Shown here: positions 50,535 to 63,546 of the stretch, in pieces
How the letters are laid out: every line of letters starts with the position of its first letter
Position numbering within the stretch: position 1 is the first letter of the stretch
Assembly: GCA_013397935.1 (NCBI GenBank)
Contig: VZRN01005376.1
Location: 204,070-268,069, forward strand
Direction: 5' to 3'
Source: Dasyornis broadbenti
Taxonomy: Eukaryota > Chordata > Aves > Passeriformes > Dasyornithidae
DNA length: 64,000 nt
The notes under the pieces: model-generated
Seen by the model: only the letters and a program-made list of their open reading frames with translations
Databases searched by the model: none
Told to the model about the DNA's origin: nothing
Made by a program: the position numbers and the translations under genes

Positions 50535-51135
50535 ATAATAGATTTTTACTCAAAAATTAACAATTTCTCTAAATGCACTAGATAATATGAAATGTCAAGC
50601 AAATAATTTTTTTCAGTAAGTTATGATTGTTCCATTCCCATTCCTGGAGTTGTCAACAGTGCAACCCCTCCCTCCCCCAGCACACACTTATTTTCTTTAC
50701 CCAATTCTGCTTGCTCTTACACCTCATTGATTTCTTGTCAGTCATTAAGCTGCCAGTTATATCTCTCAAAATCTTAGTCTGTATTTAGGCTGTATGATTA
50801 GTAAATGTGCTGGGATTTCCTCCAGCAAGCACGGCTTGCATTATTTCATTTACATTTTTATGTTTCATTTTAGTTGCAAGGTGACATGCCTGGTCAACAT
50901 AAAGTCTAGTATCACTGCCCAGCATTATGGCCCTAGAAAAATCTTTTCTTGACTGTCTGTTCTACACTGCCTGGATGAAAGCTGAATGTGTCCTAGCTAA
51001 CCAAATACTGATAATGCATGGTTATGCTTACAATAGTTGCATAGCTCAAGAAAGCAGCACTATTCAGGAAAGCTGAATATTTAAAATGATCCAGCACCTG
51101 GATTTCAAATGTGCCATCTTTCTGTTACTGTGTTC

Positions 51136-51174
51136 GTCTAAGTAATTTTGAAGTCTAAGTAATTTTGAAGTCTA
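51136..51174 (+). repeat. 17-base tandem duplication
   Basis: The unit gtctaagtaattttgaa occurs twice exactly (51136-51152, 51153-51169) followed by a partial third copy (gtcta). The exactness suggests a recent local duplication. Confidence 0.9.
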
Positions 51175-52304
51175 TGGTGACATTTTCAGGAGTACAAAAA
51201 ACAAAATAATAATACCAGAGCTGTCAAATCTCTTGGGGTGTGAATACTGTAATAAAATATAACTTTTTTAGTCAAATAAATAAATAAAATTATGTATTCA
51301 TAAAAGACGCATAAGAATAGAGATAAAATAGCACAAAGCATTACATAGAGTGCAATGTTTCAAAACATATCTCATAATAACTGTGTTATTTAACAATAAC
51401 TGTAGCAGCTGCAGTCCTTCTTAATGTACTGTTTAAAGCAGACTTCATTATAACTAGAAAAAAAATTCTCATCAGCATTAAAAATTAGTAAAATAAGACA
51501 CTCAGATATTTCCTGCACACTTCTTGCATAAGCATCAGAAGGAACTGCCTTCACTCAAAAGCAGAATGAGATTAAGGAACCAATAATGTCTGTCCTTGTT
51601 TCTTTGTCACAGCTAGAACCTTTTTCCATGTATTGTGTACATTTTACTTCCATGTGTTGCACGCATTTTGCTTTGAAACCTACCAGCCCCAACTAAATGT
51701 AATCACTTTTCTGCTTTTGAACTTTCCTTTTTATGCAAACTCAGAAGCCTTGGGAAAGGAGGTTGTGCAAAGCCTTGTCCCAGCAGCAGGTATTGAAACT
51801 AAGCAATATGAGGAAGGTGGTTTTGGGTGAAAGTGAAAGGTAGAAAAGGGAATTGTAATGGCAGGAGGTGAGAATTTCTTAGACAGACCTTAGGACATTC
51901 AAGATCCTGACAAAAAAATGGAGGGGACCAAATACTTCTGGCAGCGGTAGCACAACATCCTCAGTGTAAGGATACTCCTGTTCTTGGGCAGTTTGCTCAG
52001 ATTCCCATGCTGGGCTTGGCCACTTGGTGCTGGTGCTGCAAGTAAACCATACCCAAGTATTTGGTAAATTGATAGTCTAAATTTCTGCCTCCTGGAGAGC
52101 ATGAGTTTGAAGGCAGAGGCCAGGGAGATTAGAATGAATCTCCTGTGGAAAGGTGGAGTATTGTGGATCACTCCTATTGTAGCAGTACCTGAGTTTCCAT
52201 CCTTGTGCTTCCCCATGGAGCATGCCCTGTGGATAGCTGGTGAGCAGCTCAGGAGAGCTTGGAAACTGTGCAACTTGAGATAGAAATAATGAAACTTGGT
52301 GGAC

Positions 52305-52570
52305 TGTTGTGGTTTAACCTGACAGGCAGATGAGCACCATATGGTATGGAATATCCCTTTGTCTACTTAGGGTCAGCTGTCCCATCTCTCTCTCCCCTCC
52401 CAACTTCCTCGCTGATGGGTCAGCATGAGAAGCTGAAAAGTCCTTGACTTAGTGTAGGAACTGGTCAGCAACAACTAAAACATGAACATTGCTGTCATAC
52501 TAAATCTGAAATACATCACTCTTCCAGCTAACAGAAGGAAAATTATCTCTATACCAGCTGAAGCCAGGAT
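52305..52570 (-). mobile_element. Endogenous retrovirus LTR, minus strand, internally deleted
   Basis: Same LTR family as the copy at 22069-22616, inverted. It starts tgttgtggtttaacctgaca (the inverted LTR 3' end), then jumps at about 52337 straight to the atatggtatggaatatccct segment, the ggtcagctgtccc block, the gcatgagaagctgaaaag block (52423-52440) and ccttgacttagtgtagg, and ends with ctctataccagctgaagcca, the inverted LTR 5' end. Roughly 250-300 bases of the usual 3' half are missing. No clear target-site duplication is seen, and no internal viral genes are attached. Confidence 0.85.
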
Positions 52571-55500
52571 TTGGATATAAGGATAATGGGGTTTGAACAT
52601 GTATTTTAGTTCCTGAGGTTCAAAGGGAGGTGTTCTATAGAATCAATAAGCTCATAGGACCTATATGCCTTGTAATGCTTTCATTTTCGGATGTGGCATG
52701 GGCTCAATTCAAGCATGGTCTCAAAAAAAGGGTTGTGTTGTTACATTTCGATATGTGGGAAATGTCAGTGTGGGCATAATATAATGTTGTGTAGGGATTT
52801 CACAAACAGCTTGGCTTGCTGAAGCAATCTTGCTTCTTTTGCTTGGTACTGCATATAGGCTGATTCACATTTCTCCTTAGACAGTGAGGGATGTGAAAAG
52901 TAATAATGAAAACAAGTACCTAAAAGAAGTGTAAGTGATAGGATCAAGCTTGGCTCCCCCAATGTGGTAGCCAAATACCTCAAAAGCAGATGATCCACTG
53001 CTAAACGGATTTGGATATTTCAGGAAACGCAAAACACCAAGGAAATAGAGAAAGCCACTATCAAAGCAAATATAAGTTAATAAGATGGGTGTCACAGATA
53101 ATCAGAGGTGCGTTAAGATCCAGTTTTTGTGATTATTAGAGCGATGCCTTTACCTGAATTAAGACCATATGTTGAAGTCAAGAGTATGGATTTTGTTCAA
53201 CAGTAAATGTGAGATAGAGAGAGAGAGAGAGAGAGACAGAAAGAAATAGGAAAGAGAGGGGAGGGATATAAAGAGAGTAACAAAGAAACAGAGTAAATAG
53301 AAAGATATCACCACTCCATAGATTCTAATGGCATTCCATTGGTCATCTTCTTATGGTCTTCCTTTGGTGAGCTGAACAGTGTTTAAGACAATTATGATTT
53401 GTATGTCTCTTACAAGGTGGTGCATTTGAATTTGAGCTTCTCCTACCCCACACGTAGTATTAAAAGATGAGTGTAGATAGATGATACTGAAATAAAAGCT
53501 GTTTCTTGTGTAAACAACAGCAAAACTTCCTTTGGTTGCAGTGGTAAAAGACTGGTTACAAAAGGAAATACGGTGATTTGTCTAGCTACGGGAAACTATA
53601 CAGACTTGGATTCACCGGAACGTCAATCTTAGATGACTAATAAAGAAGGTATTCAGATCAGGGAATAGCAGAAAGAGAAACCTGGATGAGGGCCCAAATC
53701 AGAAGCCCCATTAGTGAAGTGAAATATTATCTGTGATTATTGCTAATATTTAAAAGAACCAAAACAAACAGGGCTCTAAAATGAAAAAAATGAAAGAAAA
53801 GATGATTGAATGTACAGATTGAGGACCAAGACAAAAGGAGGAAAACTAACTTTTAATTGAAACTTCAGAGCCTAAAAGTCTTTCTATCTCTCTTTAATAT
53901 TATAGAAATGTAATGTAATGTAGACATTATTACAGCAATTATGCACCCACTACCAATGTGAAAACCAGACTGACAGCAAGGCATCAAGAAACCTTATTGT
54001 AATATAAAGATGACAAACACTTTCTCCTTATTGCTTTGCTATTCTGAAGGACTACAGTGACACACATTATCAGATAAAATTACATTTACTGCTACTACTC
54101 CAAAGTTGCAGGTAGTATCTTCCAGGAAAAGAAGGGAAAAGAGAAATCCAGTATGTAATTTTCTCAAAATTCATCAATATGATTGATAAGAAGTTCATTC
54201 TTTCCAAAATTTGAAACACCTTCTTTGTCATGGCAAGATGTTGCTTTTTTGCCTTAGACCATGTTGCCAAAGAGTACTGGTTGCTAAAACCAAATGTTAT
54301 TCTAGGACTCTGTTGCAGGAGATTTTTAAAAGTCTTGGGAATGTTTTTCTCTTAAAGAAACCATTGAAACCTTAGGAAGAGTTCCTACAGTCAGACAAAC
54401 TTATCAAGAATGGACAGTGACATAACTAATCATGGTACAGGACCTTGCAGGCATGAGCTGTTTCTGAAGACATCAGGTATCGGCTTTGGTAATATGCTTG
54501 CAAATAGAGGATTTTTTTGCCCCTTTCCATGTGGAATTATGAAAACTCTTCTGATTCCAGAAGAGTGGAAGTATCTACAATCAGTAATCACGAGTTTTAC
54601 AGGCACTGATACTGATTTTGGCAGTTAGTGTATAGAATATTTTTCAAGGAAAGAAGAGTCTGTGAAGGCTAGGTTTGGCCTTCTTACATCATGGTCAATA
54701 ATACTTTATTTACCAAATTTCAAAATAAAATTAATTTCATTATTAGTTCATTGTTAGAAAAAGAAGACTAAATTAGTCTGGTTTTGCTTAACATGAAATC
54801 TGTGCATAAAAAAAAAAAAAAGAAAAAAGATCAAGTGTTGTCATATTGCTAACATTTCTCATTTGTAATTTTTCATATAAGTCCTGTTCTTTGTCTAGGA
54901 AACTTCAATAATTTTAAGGACAGCTATTAATACAATCCTTCTGAGGCAGGAAAATGTTGTATTTTACTTTTAGATAGCAAACTGAGACATGAGGGATGAA
55001 AGCAACTATTCCAAATCCTAACTGGCAGCTACTGATAGCTTTGGAGTAAAGATTTTAATAATCTTTAATAATCTGCCTTCTCTACAATCATTGAAATAAT
55101 TATCTTTCTATACAGCTAGCCTTCAACTGGATAGTCACTTGCTGATCTAGTAAGTAAATGACAAATAAATGAGTTGTCATTTTTAGTCTGGAAGATCACA
55201 AAGTTAAGTACATGAGATAACTTAACAACCAATCCAATAATTTCCACTGTATAATTTATGAAAAGCCTCTGGATTTAGTTTCTTTCTGAGTGTTGGTGTG
55301 TCTGGTTTCTGCTTTTAATGCAAGGCACTCCATTCCTTGTGGGATATTGTGGCAGGCATTTGAAATTCCCAGGACGATTGCCGATCTACCTAAAGGAATC
55401 CCATTCTGGGGTCATAACTGTAGGTTCTCTCTGAAGAGGAGCCTTGGTGTGGTTGCTTAGGAACCAGACAAAGGGATTCAAGGGAGAAAGAAGGTGTAAC

Positions 55501-56758
55501 GGTAATGAATGAAAATTTAATCCGTGTCAACATCTGACTCATATGGGTAACTGGAAGAGGCTTTGTGACGGTGTATACTTGATAAAATTATATTTTCATT
55601 TCTGTAAACCCATTCTTGCCAGATGAGTCTTAACTCCTGTAATTATAATTTAGTTGTAAATTATGCATCTATTCACAAAATCTGGTTAGAGTTTGTATGT
55701 ATTATCTGAGGCAATCAGAAATTACGAAATTCTTTCTGAGAAAAACATGTTAATGAGAATTGAAGCTTTATTTGTAACTTTGTTTATGAAGTTGTACTTG
55801 GGCAACATTTGTCATGGGATCTGTGATTACCTTCAGGTACGGTAGATTAAGGCTGATGATCTCAGAACCGCATAAATAAACTCCTGGCTTAATTGCTGCA
55901 CCGAGCTATCCATGACTGGAGGGTGCTTGTGATTCAGCCCCCAGCTGTCTCCTGTGTGAATGAGCACACACCAGCTGTGTGGCAAACGTCAGTGTAGGTG
56001 ATACAATACAGTACAGTGCTCTGAAGACACCCCAGACCTTTAGATCTACACACAAACAGGCTTGGTAGCACGATGCGCTGTTCATTGGATGTGTAACAGA
56101 TGTCACCTGCACAGACCAGGACAAAAGGTGGGTGCTGGTGGGCTGCTGAGCTGCCATCTGCCTGCCTCCCCCAGCTGCACCAGCACCGCACCTGCTCATC
56201 CTCTAAAACTTGTATTCCAGGCATCGGTGTTTATTTTGGAGATGTCATTCCTGAAGTGAACTTCAGCAAGGCCAGAAAGTGAAATAAAGCACATAGCTAC
56301 AACTGCCATTGAATGTAGTCACACCTGGGAGTGCACCTGGCATTCCATGTTTCCAGTGCTACTGTCAGGACACTGCTCTGGGCCCTGCAAAAATAACCTG
56401 GTTTTGAAGCTAACTTGCTCTGATCCTTGTTTATGACAAACACACATCTCAAACACTATAAGGTCAGCACATTTCAGCTGCTCCATGTTAAATGCCTCTT
56501 TTTATCCACAGACCTGTGTGAACGGTTTTAGGGTGTACTGCTGTGTCTACCCCAGCAAAGACACTAAAGCTGATTGTGAAATCCTTGTGGAGTTGTTGCA
56601 CAACAAAAGGCCTTCATTCCTGCTCCTGGCCCAGGAAACAACTTCCTTTCCCCAGCAACCTCTGTTCTTGTGAGCCACTGTGCTCTTCAGATTTCTGTTT
56701 ATGTTTCCAAATGTGGAAGGGTTTTGAGAATGGAGGTTTGATTCCCTACACTGAACAT
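52571..56758. other. Noncoding stretch; overlapping hydrophobic minus frames
   Basis: Two minus-strand frames, 53095-52877 and 52998-52765, overlap in different frames. Both look hydrophobic because of T-rich DNA and match nothing known. A 10-base unit is duplicated at 55055-55074. A 14-A run is at 54808-54821. The section 55910-56220 is locally GC-richer with short frames on both strands. No gene is recognised. Confidence 0.5.
53211..53310. repeat. (GA)n microsatellite within a purine tract
   Basis: An uninterrupted (AG)10 run at 53216-53236 followed by about 70 bases of almost only A and G on the plus strand. Length polymorphism and polymerase slippage are likely. Confidence 0.92.
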
Positions 56759-56853
56759 ATCACAGAAGTACAGAATGCCTGAGGTTGAAAGGGTTCTCTG
56801 GATGTCATCCAAGCCAATCTCCCTGCTCACGCAGGACCACCTACAACTGGTTC
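56759..56853 (-). mobile_element. CR1 LINE 3' UTR remnant
   Basis: The inverted CR1 end: atcacagaagtacagaatgc, then gaggttgaaagggttctctg, gatgtcatccaagccaatct, and ccctgctcacgcaggaccac. Only the last 95 bases or so of the 3' UTR remain, with no polymerase sequence. Confidence 0.88.
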
Positions 56854-58423
56854 TGTTTTCATCTGCTAGCTTTATTTACTAATCACTTCATTTTCTTTAT
56901 TTTAGTTCCCCCTTTTCTGCAACTTTCAGGAACCCAAATTCTTCAGTTCTGGCTACTTTCTGTCTGCTGAAGGGTTTATATATTTTATTTTTATTTAGGC
57001 TTTTGTAAAGATATCGTTCTCTTTTAAAATTTTCCTTTTTGGAGAGATGTACTTCCTTCAGATTCACCTCCAGTTTCCTTATCCAGATTACGGGGACAAG
57101 CCATGATATGAATCTTTATTACCTGCATCTCTGGCTTTTTCAAAATGAAGTTTTGCCTTATTCACTCATATGTGTTTATTCACACAATTCCCAACATCTT
57201 CCTATAATTTTTATTCATTCAAACATGTATTTTACACATAGAAAAATGATTAAAAAGTGTATATATTCACAACTGTCCTAACTCTTGCTCTTATTTGCAA
57301 GTTCTGGCCCACTCCCATCATCCCTGTTTTCTTTTCTTTCTGGGCTTGAAAACAAAGCTACTGTCTCCTGTAGTGTTCGTGTCTTCAACTCCCTTCTGAA
57401 TTCATTTCTGTCTTCAGCTGCTGACAATCAGTTCCTCTCACCTCCTTTTCTGAGGCTTCTGCATTCATTAATATTTAGCATTGCCTTTGATCCCAGGTTC
57501 TCCTGTCAGCATGAGTAAAGCCAGGCAAAAAAAAAATTTAAAAAATGAAGTCATCAATGAATCCTCCCTCACTGTGTTTCCTTAAGGAGACCTCACTGTA
57601 TTGCATCTTCTTTCCCCTAAGTGCATTGTTTCATTTAATCAATTTCATTTAATTACTGGGGTAATTTCAAACACATAAAGTAAGAAGCACCAGAAAGTTA
57701 TAAAATAGTATTGTGTCTCCATTCCAAAAGCCAGATAACAGCAGAAAAGATCTGCGTATTACTGTAAACTAGCTCTAAGTTAAAATTAATAAACTAAGAT
57801 GCAATTATTCATGACATTTAATTTCTTGGGTTTTTTATCATGTGTCATTTTACTATTCATGCAGATAAACTTATTCATCTGTGAAAGGACACTTAATGGC
57901 ACCCAAACAGATGTTTCATGTCTTGCTGTAAAACATAACAATGTCAGTCAGCAATGTGTGGAAGTGGAGACTGTTACAACCCGCCCCCACGAAGGCAAGA
58001 GCAACCCAGGTTGTTGTTAATAGATCCCTTGGGGCAGATTAGAGTGAAACAACACTGAATGATTGGTCTTTGTAAATATGCATATGTAGAGTTCATTTCA
58101 GAACAATTTGGTTGCAATGCAAAGCAGGTATGAAGCCATTTTTGTTATTATAATATATCACAATATGACAATATGAAAGCATAAAAATATTACTTAAGAA
58201 AATGTAAAAAGAAAAGAGAAAAAGAAAGGATAAGGGTAGGATGATACCCAGTCACCACCTATGGATCTATGATGAGGCTTGATTGCTGCAGGTTAGATGT
58301 CCATAGGTTGAAGTGATGATTGCCATCTTGATCTGTATGGGGTGGGGGAAAAAGCTCACAAAACACAAAGTCTGATGTGTTAAAATACGCTCAGGCTCAG
58401 GGGGGAACCTCCTGATACCTCCT

Positions 58424-58459
58424 GTGTGTGTCTGTGCCCGTGTGTGTGTCTGTGCCTGT
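58424..58459 (+). repeat. Two-copy minisatellite of a GT-rich 18-base unit
   Basis: The unit gtgtgtgtctgtgcccgt is followed by gtgtgtgtctgtgcctgt, nearly identical, so it is a local duplication within GT-rich DNA. Confidence 0.85.
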
Positions 58460-59738
58460 ATCTTTCAGTCCTTTGGTGGAAGGCCTCAGAAATGAGTCTG
58501 GGGACACTTTGGGGGAATTTGATGGGTTTAGACACCTCCTAAGACATGACAGCTGCCTCTGATGTCAGCACCATTGAGCCAGTTATGCCCCTTCAGACCT
58601 TCCCGGGGGAAAGGGAGGGAGTTTTGCAACTGATTGAGTTGTGTAGGGAAGGACAATTACCAGGATAAAATGCACCATTCCACCCTGCAGGGTTTGCCTC
58701 TATCAGCCTCAAACTCCACCTTGTAGCCTCCATCCAGGTGATGGCAGTTCACTCCTCAAGCCAGAGGTTTGCCATCACACATTCCAACACTTCTCCTGGG
58801 GGTTCACTTCTCCTGGCACAAAACTTGGCCTCAGCAAATGAATCTGTGCGCTGTGGCCTCCCCGCAGCTAGAGCTGATTTTCAGCACATCTGCTGAGAAT
58901 GGCTTTCTTTGTGGATACATTCTACTCCCCCCAGGCTTGTTTAATTCTCCTTAGACCTCAGATATTTGAACAATAGTGCCACCTTTATTTTATCATATCT
59001 CAGGTTCCCATCGACTGGCTTAACACACAGTCCAGGTCTCCTCAGGAAGCACATTCAGGGAGGCTGGGCTTTGGTGGTCGCAGATGAGCAGTTTCTTCTT
59101 TGCAGGGTTTTCTACAGCGGACAAAAGTCCTTTGGTGATTTTAACAATGTTTAGGCCATTAGTCATTACATTTCAGTCTTTGACAGAGACTTATCCATAA
59201 ACATGAACTCTGCAATTTGTACAGCTCTAGGATTTTGCACGGGGCTTAAGAGTACATGAACAACCCCACTGACTTCACTGAAGTCCTAAAAAGGCATGAA
59301 ACCACGTTGGGTTCTTTGACAAGATCCAGGCATTCAGAAATAGCATCCTCAAGTACCAGAGACACCTCTTTTTCTTTTCTTTTCTGTTATGTGATTAGTG
59401 TAATTTCTACAAAATATGTTTCAATACATGGATTTTCTTCGCAAACTTTGTTTGAAATCTGCATCCTCCCAAGAGAAAAAGGTTTATAGCATTATTTGTC
59501 ATATTATGTGTTTGCTACAAACAGTTCAAAATTAAAGGCATATTTATTGTAAATACTGAAGCGATGAATTAGATGTTGCATGTTTCATCTATACTTGTCA
59601 GGATGCTATGGAGCTTGTTAGTAGTCTAGGATATACAGTGATTTAATGCTGGGCTCACATTCAGTTTTCTATTTCAGCCTTAGGATTTACAATTATCTTG
59701 TCAGTGTATTTCAAAACGTCAGAATGCTGACTCCTTGC

Positions 59739-59754
59739 AAAAAAAAAAAAAAAA
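59739..59754. repeat. Oligo-A run (16 A)
   Basis: A pure A run followed by A/C-rich DNA to about 59795. No retrotransposon body is recognisable upstream. Confidence 0.9.
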
Positions 59755-62700
59755 CCAAACCAAAAAACCCACTAAAATCCCACTAAAAAAAGAATCCACT
59801 CAATGACTTAATGAGTATCTGCGTAAGAAGTAATGATCTTTTGTAAAGGGAAACTTTATCTGTTCCATGGTCCTATTCAGATGTCTTCCTTACAAAACAG
59901 GCAGCAAGTTCCTCACTTGAACAAACAGCTGAGTCAAAATATGTGAATTTGGTCCATGACTTGTGTGCCTACCGTACACAAACTTTATATAAAATTTTCT
60001 GGCTTATTTTGGTGATCATTTGCCCCATCTTTGTACTGTAGGGAAGTTAGAAATTTTACATACTCTGGCAGTAATTTTGTCAAGTATTTTGCTTTTCTTT
60101 GCTCTTATGTGTACAGAAAGGTTGCTTCCATACTATCATTTCTGTTTGCATTTGCAAGTAAGTTTAGTTATTCACTTCTCATACATTTTATAAAGCAGAT
60201 GAGAATATGCAAGTTATGCTTAAAATTAAAACTACATATTTCATTGAATCTAGATTCATATCTCAGTCACTGCTAGGCAGCATTATTATTTTAGCAATTA
60301 CCTTCCACATAACCAAAACATCCCAACAAGGAACAGGAAAAACACCTCCAAACCTGCCAAATTATCACTAGATACCAGTGGTTCCTGCAGTACTTGACTT
60401 AGAATATTCACGATAATTTTAAAATAATTTTCTCTAATAGAAGTAAACCTTGATAATTACTAGGGTTTACTCTAGAAATGTGAATGTCATGACTATGTGT
60501 GTAATCAATACATGAACACAGGAACAATAGCTAAAATGGGTAGAATCATGACCTGGAATTCAGGGAGAACAGGTTTTAAATTTTCACCAGAAAAAAAGCT
60601 CATAAAAACTTTGTGTGACAGCTGAATTGGAATGAGCTTGTGAAGGAAGAGTGAAGCAGGAGTGATTAGGATATTCATTTAGGAGGTATCACTTGAATCT
60701 GGGAAGGATGCTAGTTGCAGAAAGGGTGGTCCAGCATGGTTCCATTTGAACCATATGTGTACAGCTGAGATTGACAGCAGTTTGTCAGACCCCAGCTGCC
60801 TCAATTCACCTCTGATCCTAGTTTTCAGCAACAGAGATGATCACAGTAAGAAACAGACAGGATAAGAACTACGTCTGTGGTGAAAAATAAAACCATGGGG
60901 TTAAGAGGAAGAATGGGAACAGAATATTGCAACTACCAAATATCTGTGTCCAACTCAGCCTTCTCTAACCCAAATCAGACAGCAATCCCACCACCTCTGT
61001 GTGTGACTACATAAAAAGCAGGGGCTTGCCCAGAGTGGACATGAAATAACTCAGCATGGAGAAAAGTAAGGTGGGAGATCAGGAATGCACACTGAAGGAG
61101 GACCTGGGGGCTTTATACTAATGTGTGCCTGTGCTGTAATTCACAAACACATTGATGTGGAAACCTCAAGAAATTCATCCTTCACTTGTATTCTGGTTTT
61201 CATCTGCATTCATATGTCTTTTAATTTCCTGCAATATGTGCCGGTGTCATAGCTTACAGGGAGATGAAAGGATGATTTATTAAGGACAGGATAATTATGA
61301 AGTTCTTGGAGTAATCACTTGCTCTAAATTGTTAATATCTGATTTTTTTTACTAGGAGATAATGACAGGCATTTTTCTTTACTGGTCCTTTCTTACAATT
61401 AATTTTACATAAAGGATGCTTCAGGCTCTTTGCTTCTCACACATCTTACATCCTTCATGATGCATGTGAGGGAGAGAGAAGAACATTATATAAGTTCTGG
61501 TGCCCTCTTTTTACACAGCCGAAGCTATACCAGTTCCCCTTTGATAGTCAATATTAGCACAACAAGGAGAATAACACTGGAAGAAAACATCAGAGCATAG
61601 ACCACGGTTACAGAGGCAAGGTCACCAGCGAGTGGCTTTCGGTTACAAATGTCAATAATTTCCCTTTTTGTTTTAATGAAAATTTTTTTCTGAGAACACC
61701 TTTATCTGCCCACATGCTTGCACTTCTTGCATAGTAAATATAGAAACCTATACATAAAAATGAAACATGCTGCACTTTCTTTCTGTAAAGTTGCCAACTA
61801 AAATATCAATTCAGTTTTGTCCTTCAAGTATATGGTCTATATTTTCTCAATATGCTTAAGATAGATTACCATTTAAAATACCTGAACAAACCAAACTCAT
61901 TAAATAAAATTATAGTTCAAATACATTTTAGCATTTATCACAGAAATAACAGTAAAATGGTCAGATGTCAAAATATATCAATAGGTTTAAATGTTCATAA
62001 CAGATTTAAGCAATGAAATGTACTTTAAAAAAATGAAATACTTTAATACGAGAAAAATGGAAAAATACTTGAAATACTTAAAAATTAAATACACTTTTAA
62101 CTTTAATGATTATTTTTCACTTTTCCTTATCAGCAATGATGACACATCAAGTAAAAAGTCTCATTTAATTAATTTTTTACTCTTGGAGGAACAGGGCTAG
62201 ACCACACCTAAAGTTTTTATAAAATATAAATGTGCTATTTTTATGACCCATTATAAGGCTATGTGACATGCACAGGAATGAGTAATCTCCCTCAGTGACC
62301 ATTGTTAAGTGCCAGACTGTCAACTCTTAGGGTATTATTTGCAAACACGCATATTGCATGTGAGGAAGAGAAAACAAGAGACAGAGAAGAGATACTTTCA
62401 GCCCATACTGTCACATTTGGGCTCACAGGGCTGACGCCTGTACGAGTGACCCCCTCACTTCTTGCTGGAGCAAGCCCCAGGCAGGTGTCAACCTCCCCTT
62501 CCCTTTTTCCCCTCTTCCCAAGGAAAGAATGGGAGCTGTGATCCCACCTATGGCTCATTCTGGGTAAACCCAAAAAGGTTTTTCAGATTTTGCATACTGA
62601 GGTGATCACAACCCTCTGCCCTCTGCAAGTTCCTCACACAGGCCTGCCAAGGAAGGGGCATCTGCTGAGGAATCAGGGCTACTCTTGGGTTGCAGAGGGA

Positions 62701-63521
62701 GAAGAGATGCTTGGTTGCAGGGAAAGAAGAGGAGCATGGTGATTTTGTCTGTGTGTCATTTTTTTATCCTGGTTATATATAAGATATTTACGGTAGTATC
62801 TCTCTATTTAGGCTGTGATGAGCAGTAACCATATCTGTCAAAGGGAGGCCTTGGGCTCAAAGAAATTTTTCTGTGTTATAGCAACATAATTTTCAATTCT
62901 GTTTTTATCTCTAACTCACTCTTTAGAATCTTATACTGATAGGTAACAATTACTTTACTAAATTAAGGGAAGCGGGAGATGAGGGATCTTCTAGGAAGTC
63001 TACAGAGGACCTTCAAATGCAGATGATTGAGTGTGCTTGAAATAAGCATACAGAAGTGAATAGAATAATTAGTATGGTTATTGTGAAAAATCCAAATATG
63101 GTGCTTTGATTCAAACATCAGGACAACATAGATTAATTTTCATTTTAACCATTTTTGGGATAAGCTTCAAAAAGAACATGACTACAAAAACAAAAGAGCC
63201 ATTCCACTCTTTTTTCCTACCAGATTTAGAGAAAGTATGCTTGATTCATTCCCCTCTGTTAACAATCCTGTTCCTGTCAAATATAAAATATGAATATTGG
63301 CCTTGGGTCAAATATGACTAACTCATATTTACATTATATAACTGGAGACGTACTTAATATTCTGAATATCCTCATCCGTTCAAGTAAAAATTGCAGTAAA
63401 TCTGGATTAGCAGAAGGAATGTTCCTGAAATGTCCTCAATAGTGGTAACAAACACCAAACAAGCTTTACTTTCTGCTGCTTAAGGCTGTGTATCAAAAAT
63501 GTAGAAAGTAATGTAGAAGTA

Positions 63522-63546
63522 ACCTTCAAGTTACTTTCTTGAAGGT
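63522..63546. repeat. Perfect 9-bp inverted repeat with 7-base loop
   Basis: The arms accttcaag (63522-63530) and cttgaaggt (63538-63546) are exact reverse complements. There is no T-run and no flanking element, so chance is a fair explanation. Confidence 0.7.

Larger units (their letters stand above)
50261..52304. other. Noncoding stretch with small tandem repeats
   Basis: AT-rich up to about 51830. The section 51830-52300 is more balanced in composition and has frames on both strands (minus 52273-51899, 124 codons), none recognised. It immediately precedes an LTR fragment but does not look like retroviral internal sequence to me. Confidence 0.5.

Noticed and set aside
52765..53095. Two overlapping minus-strand frames with hydrophobic, membrane-like stretches, considered as a broken membrane-protein exon.
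   Set aside because: The hydrophobicity follows from T-rich DNA. The two frames are out of phase, and I could not match either to a family or find convincing exon borders.
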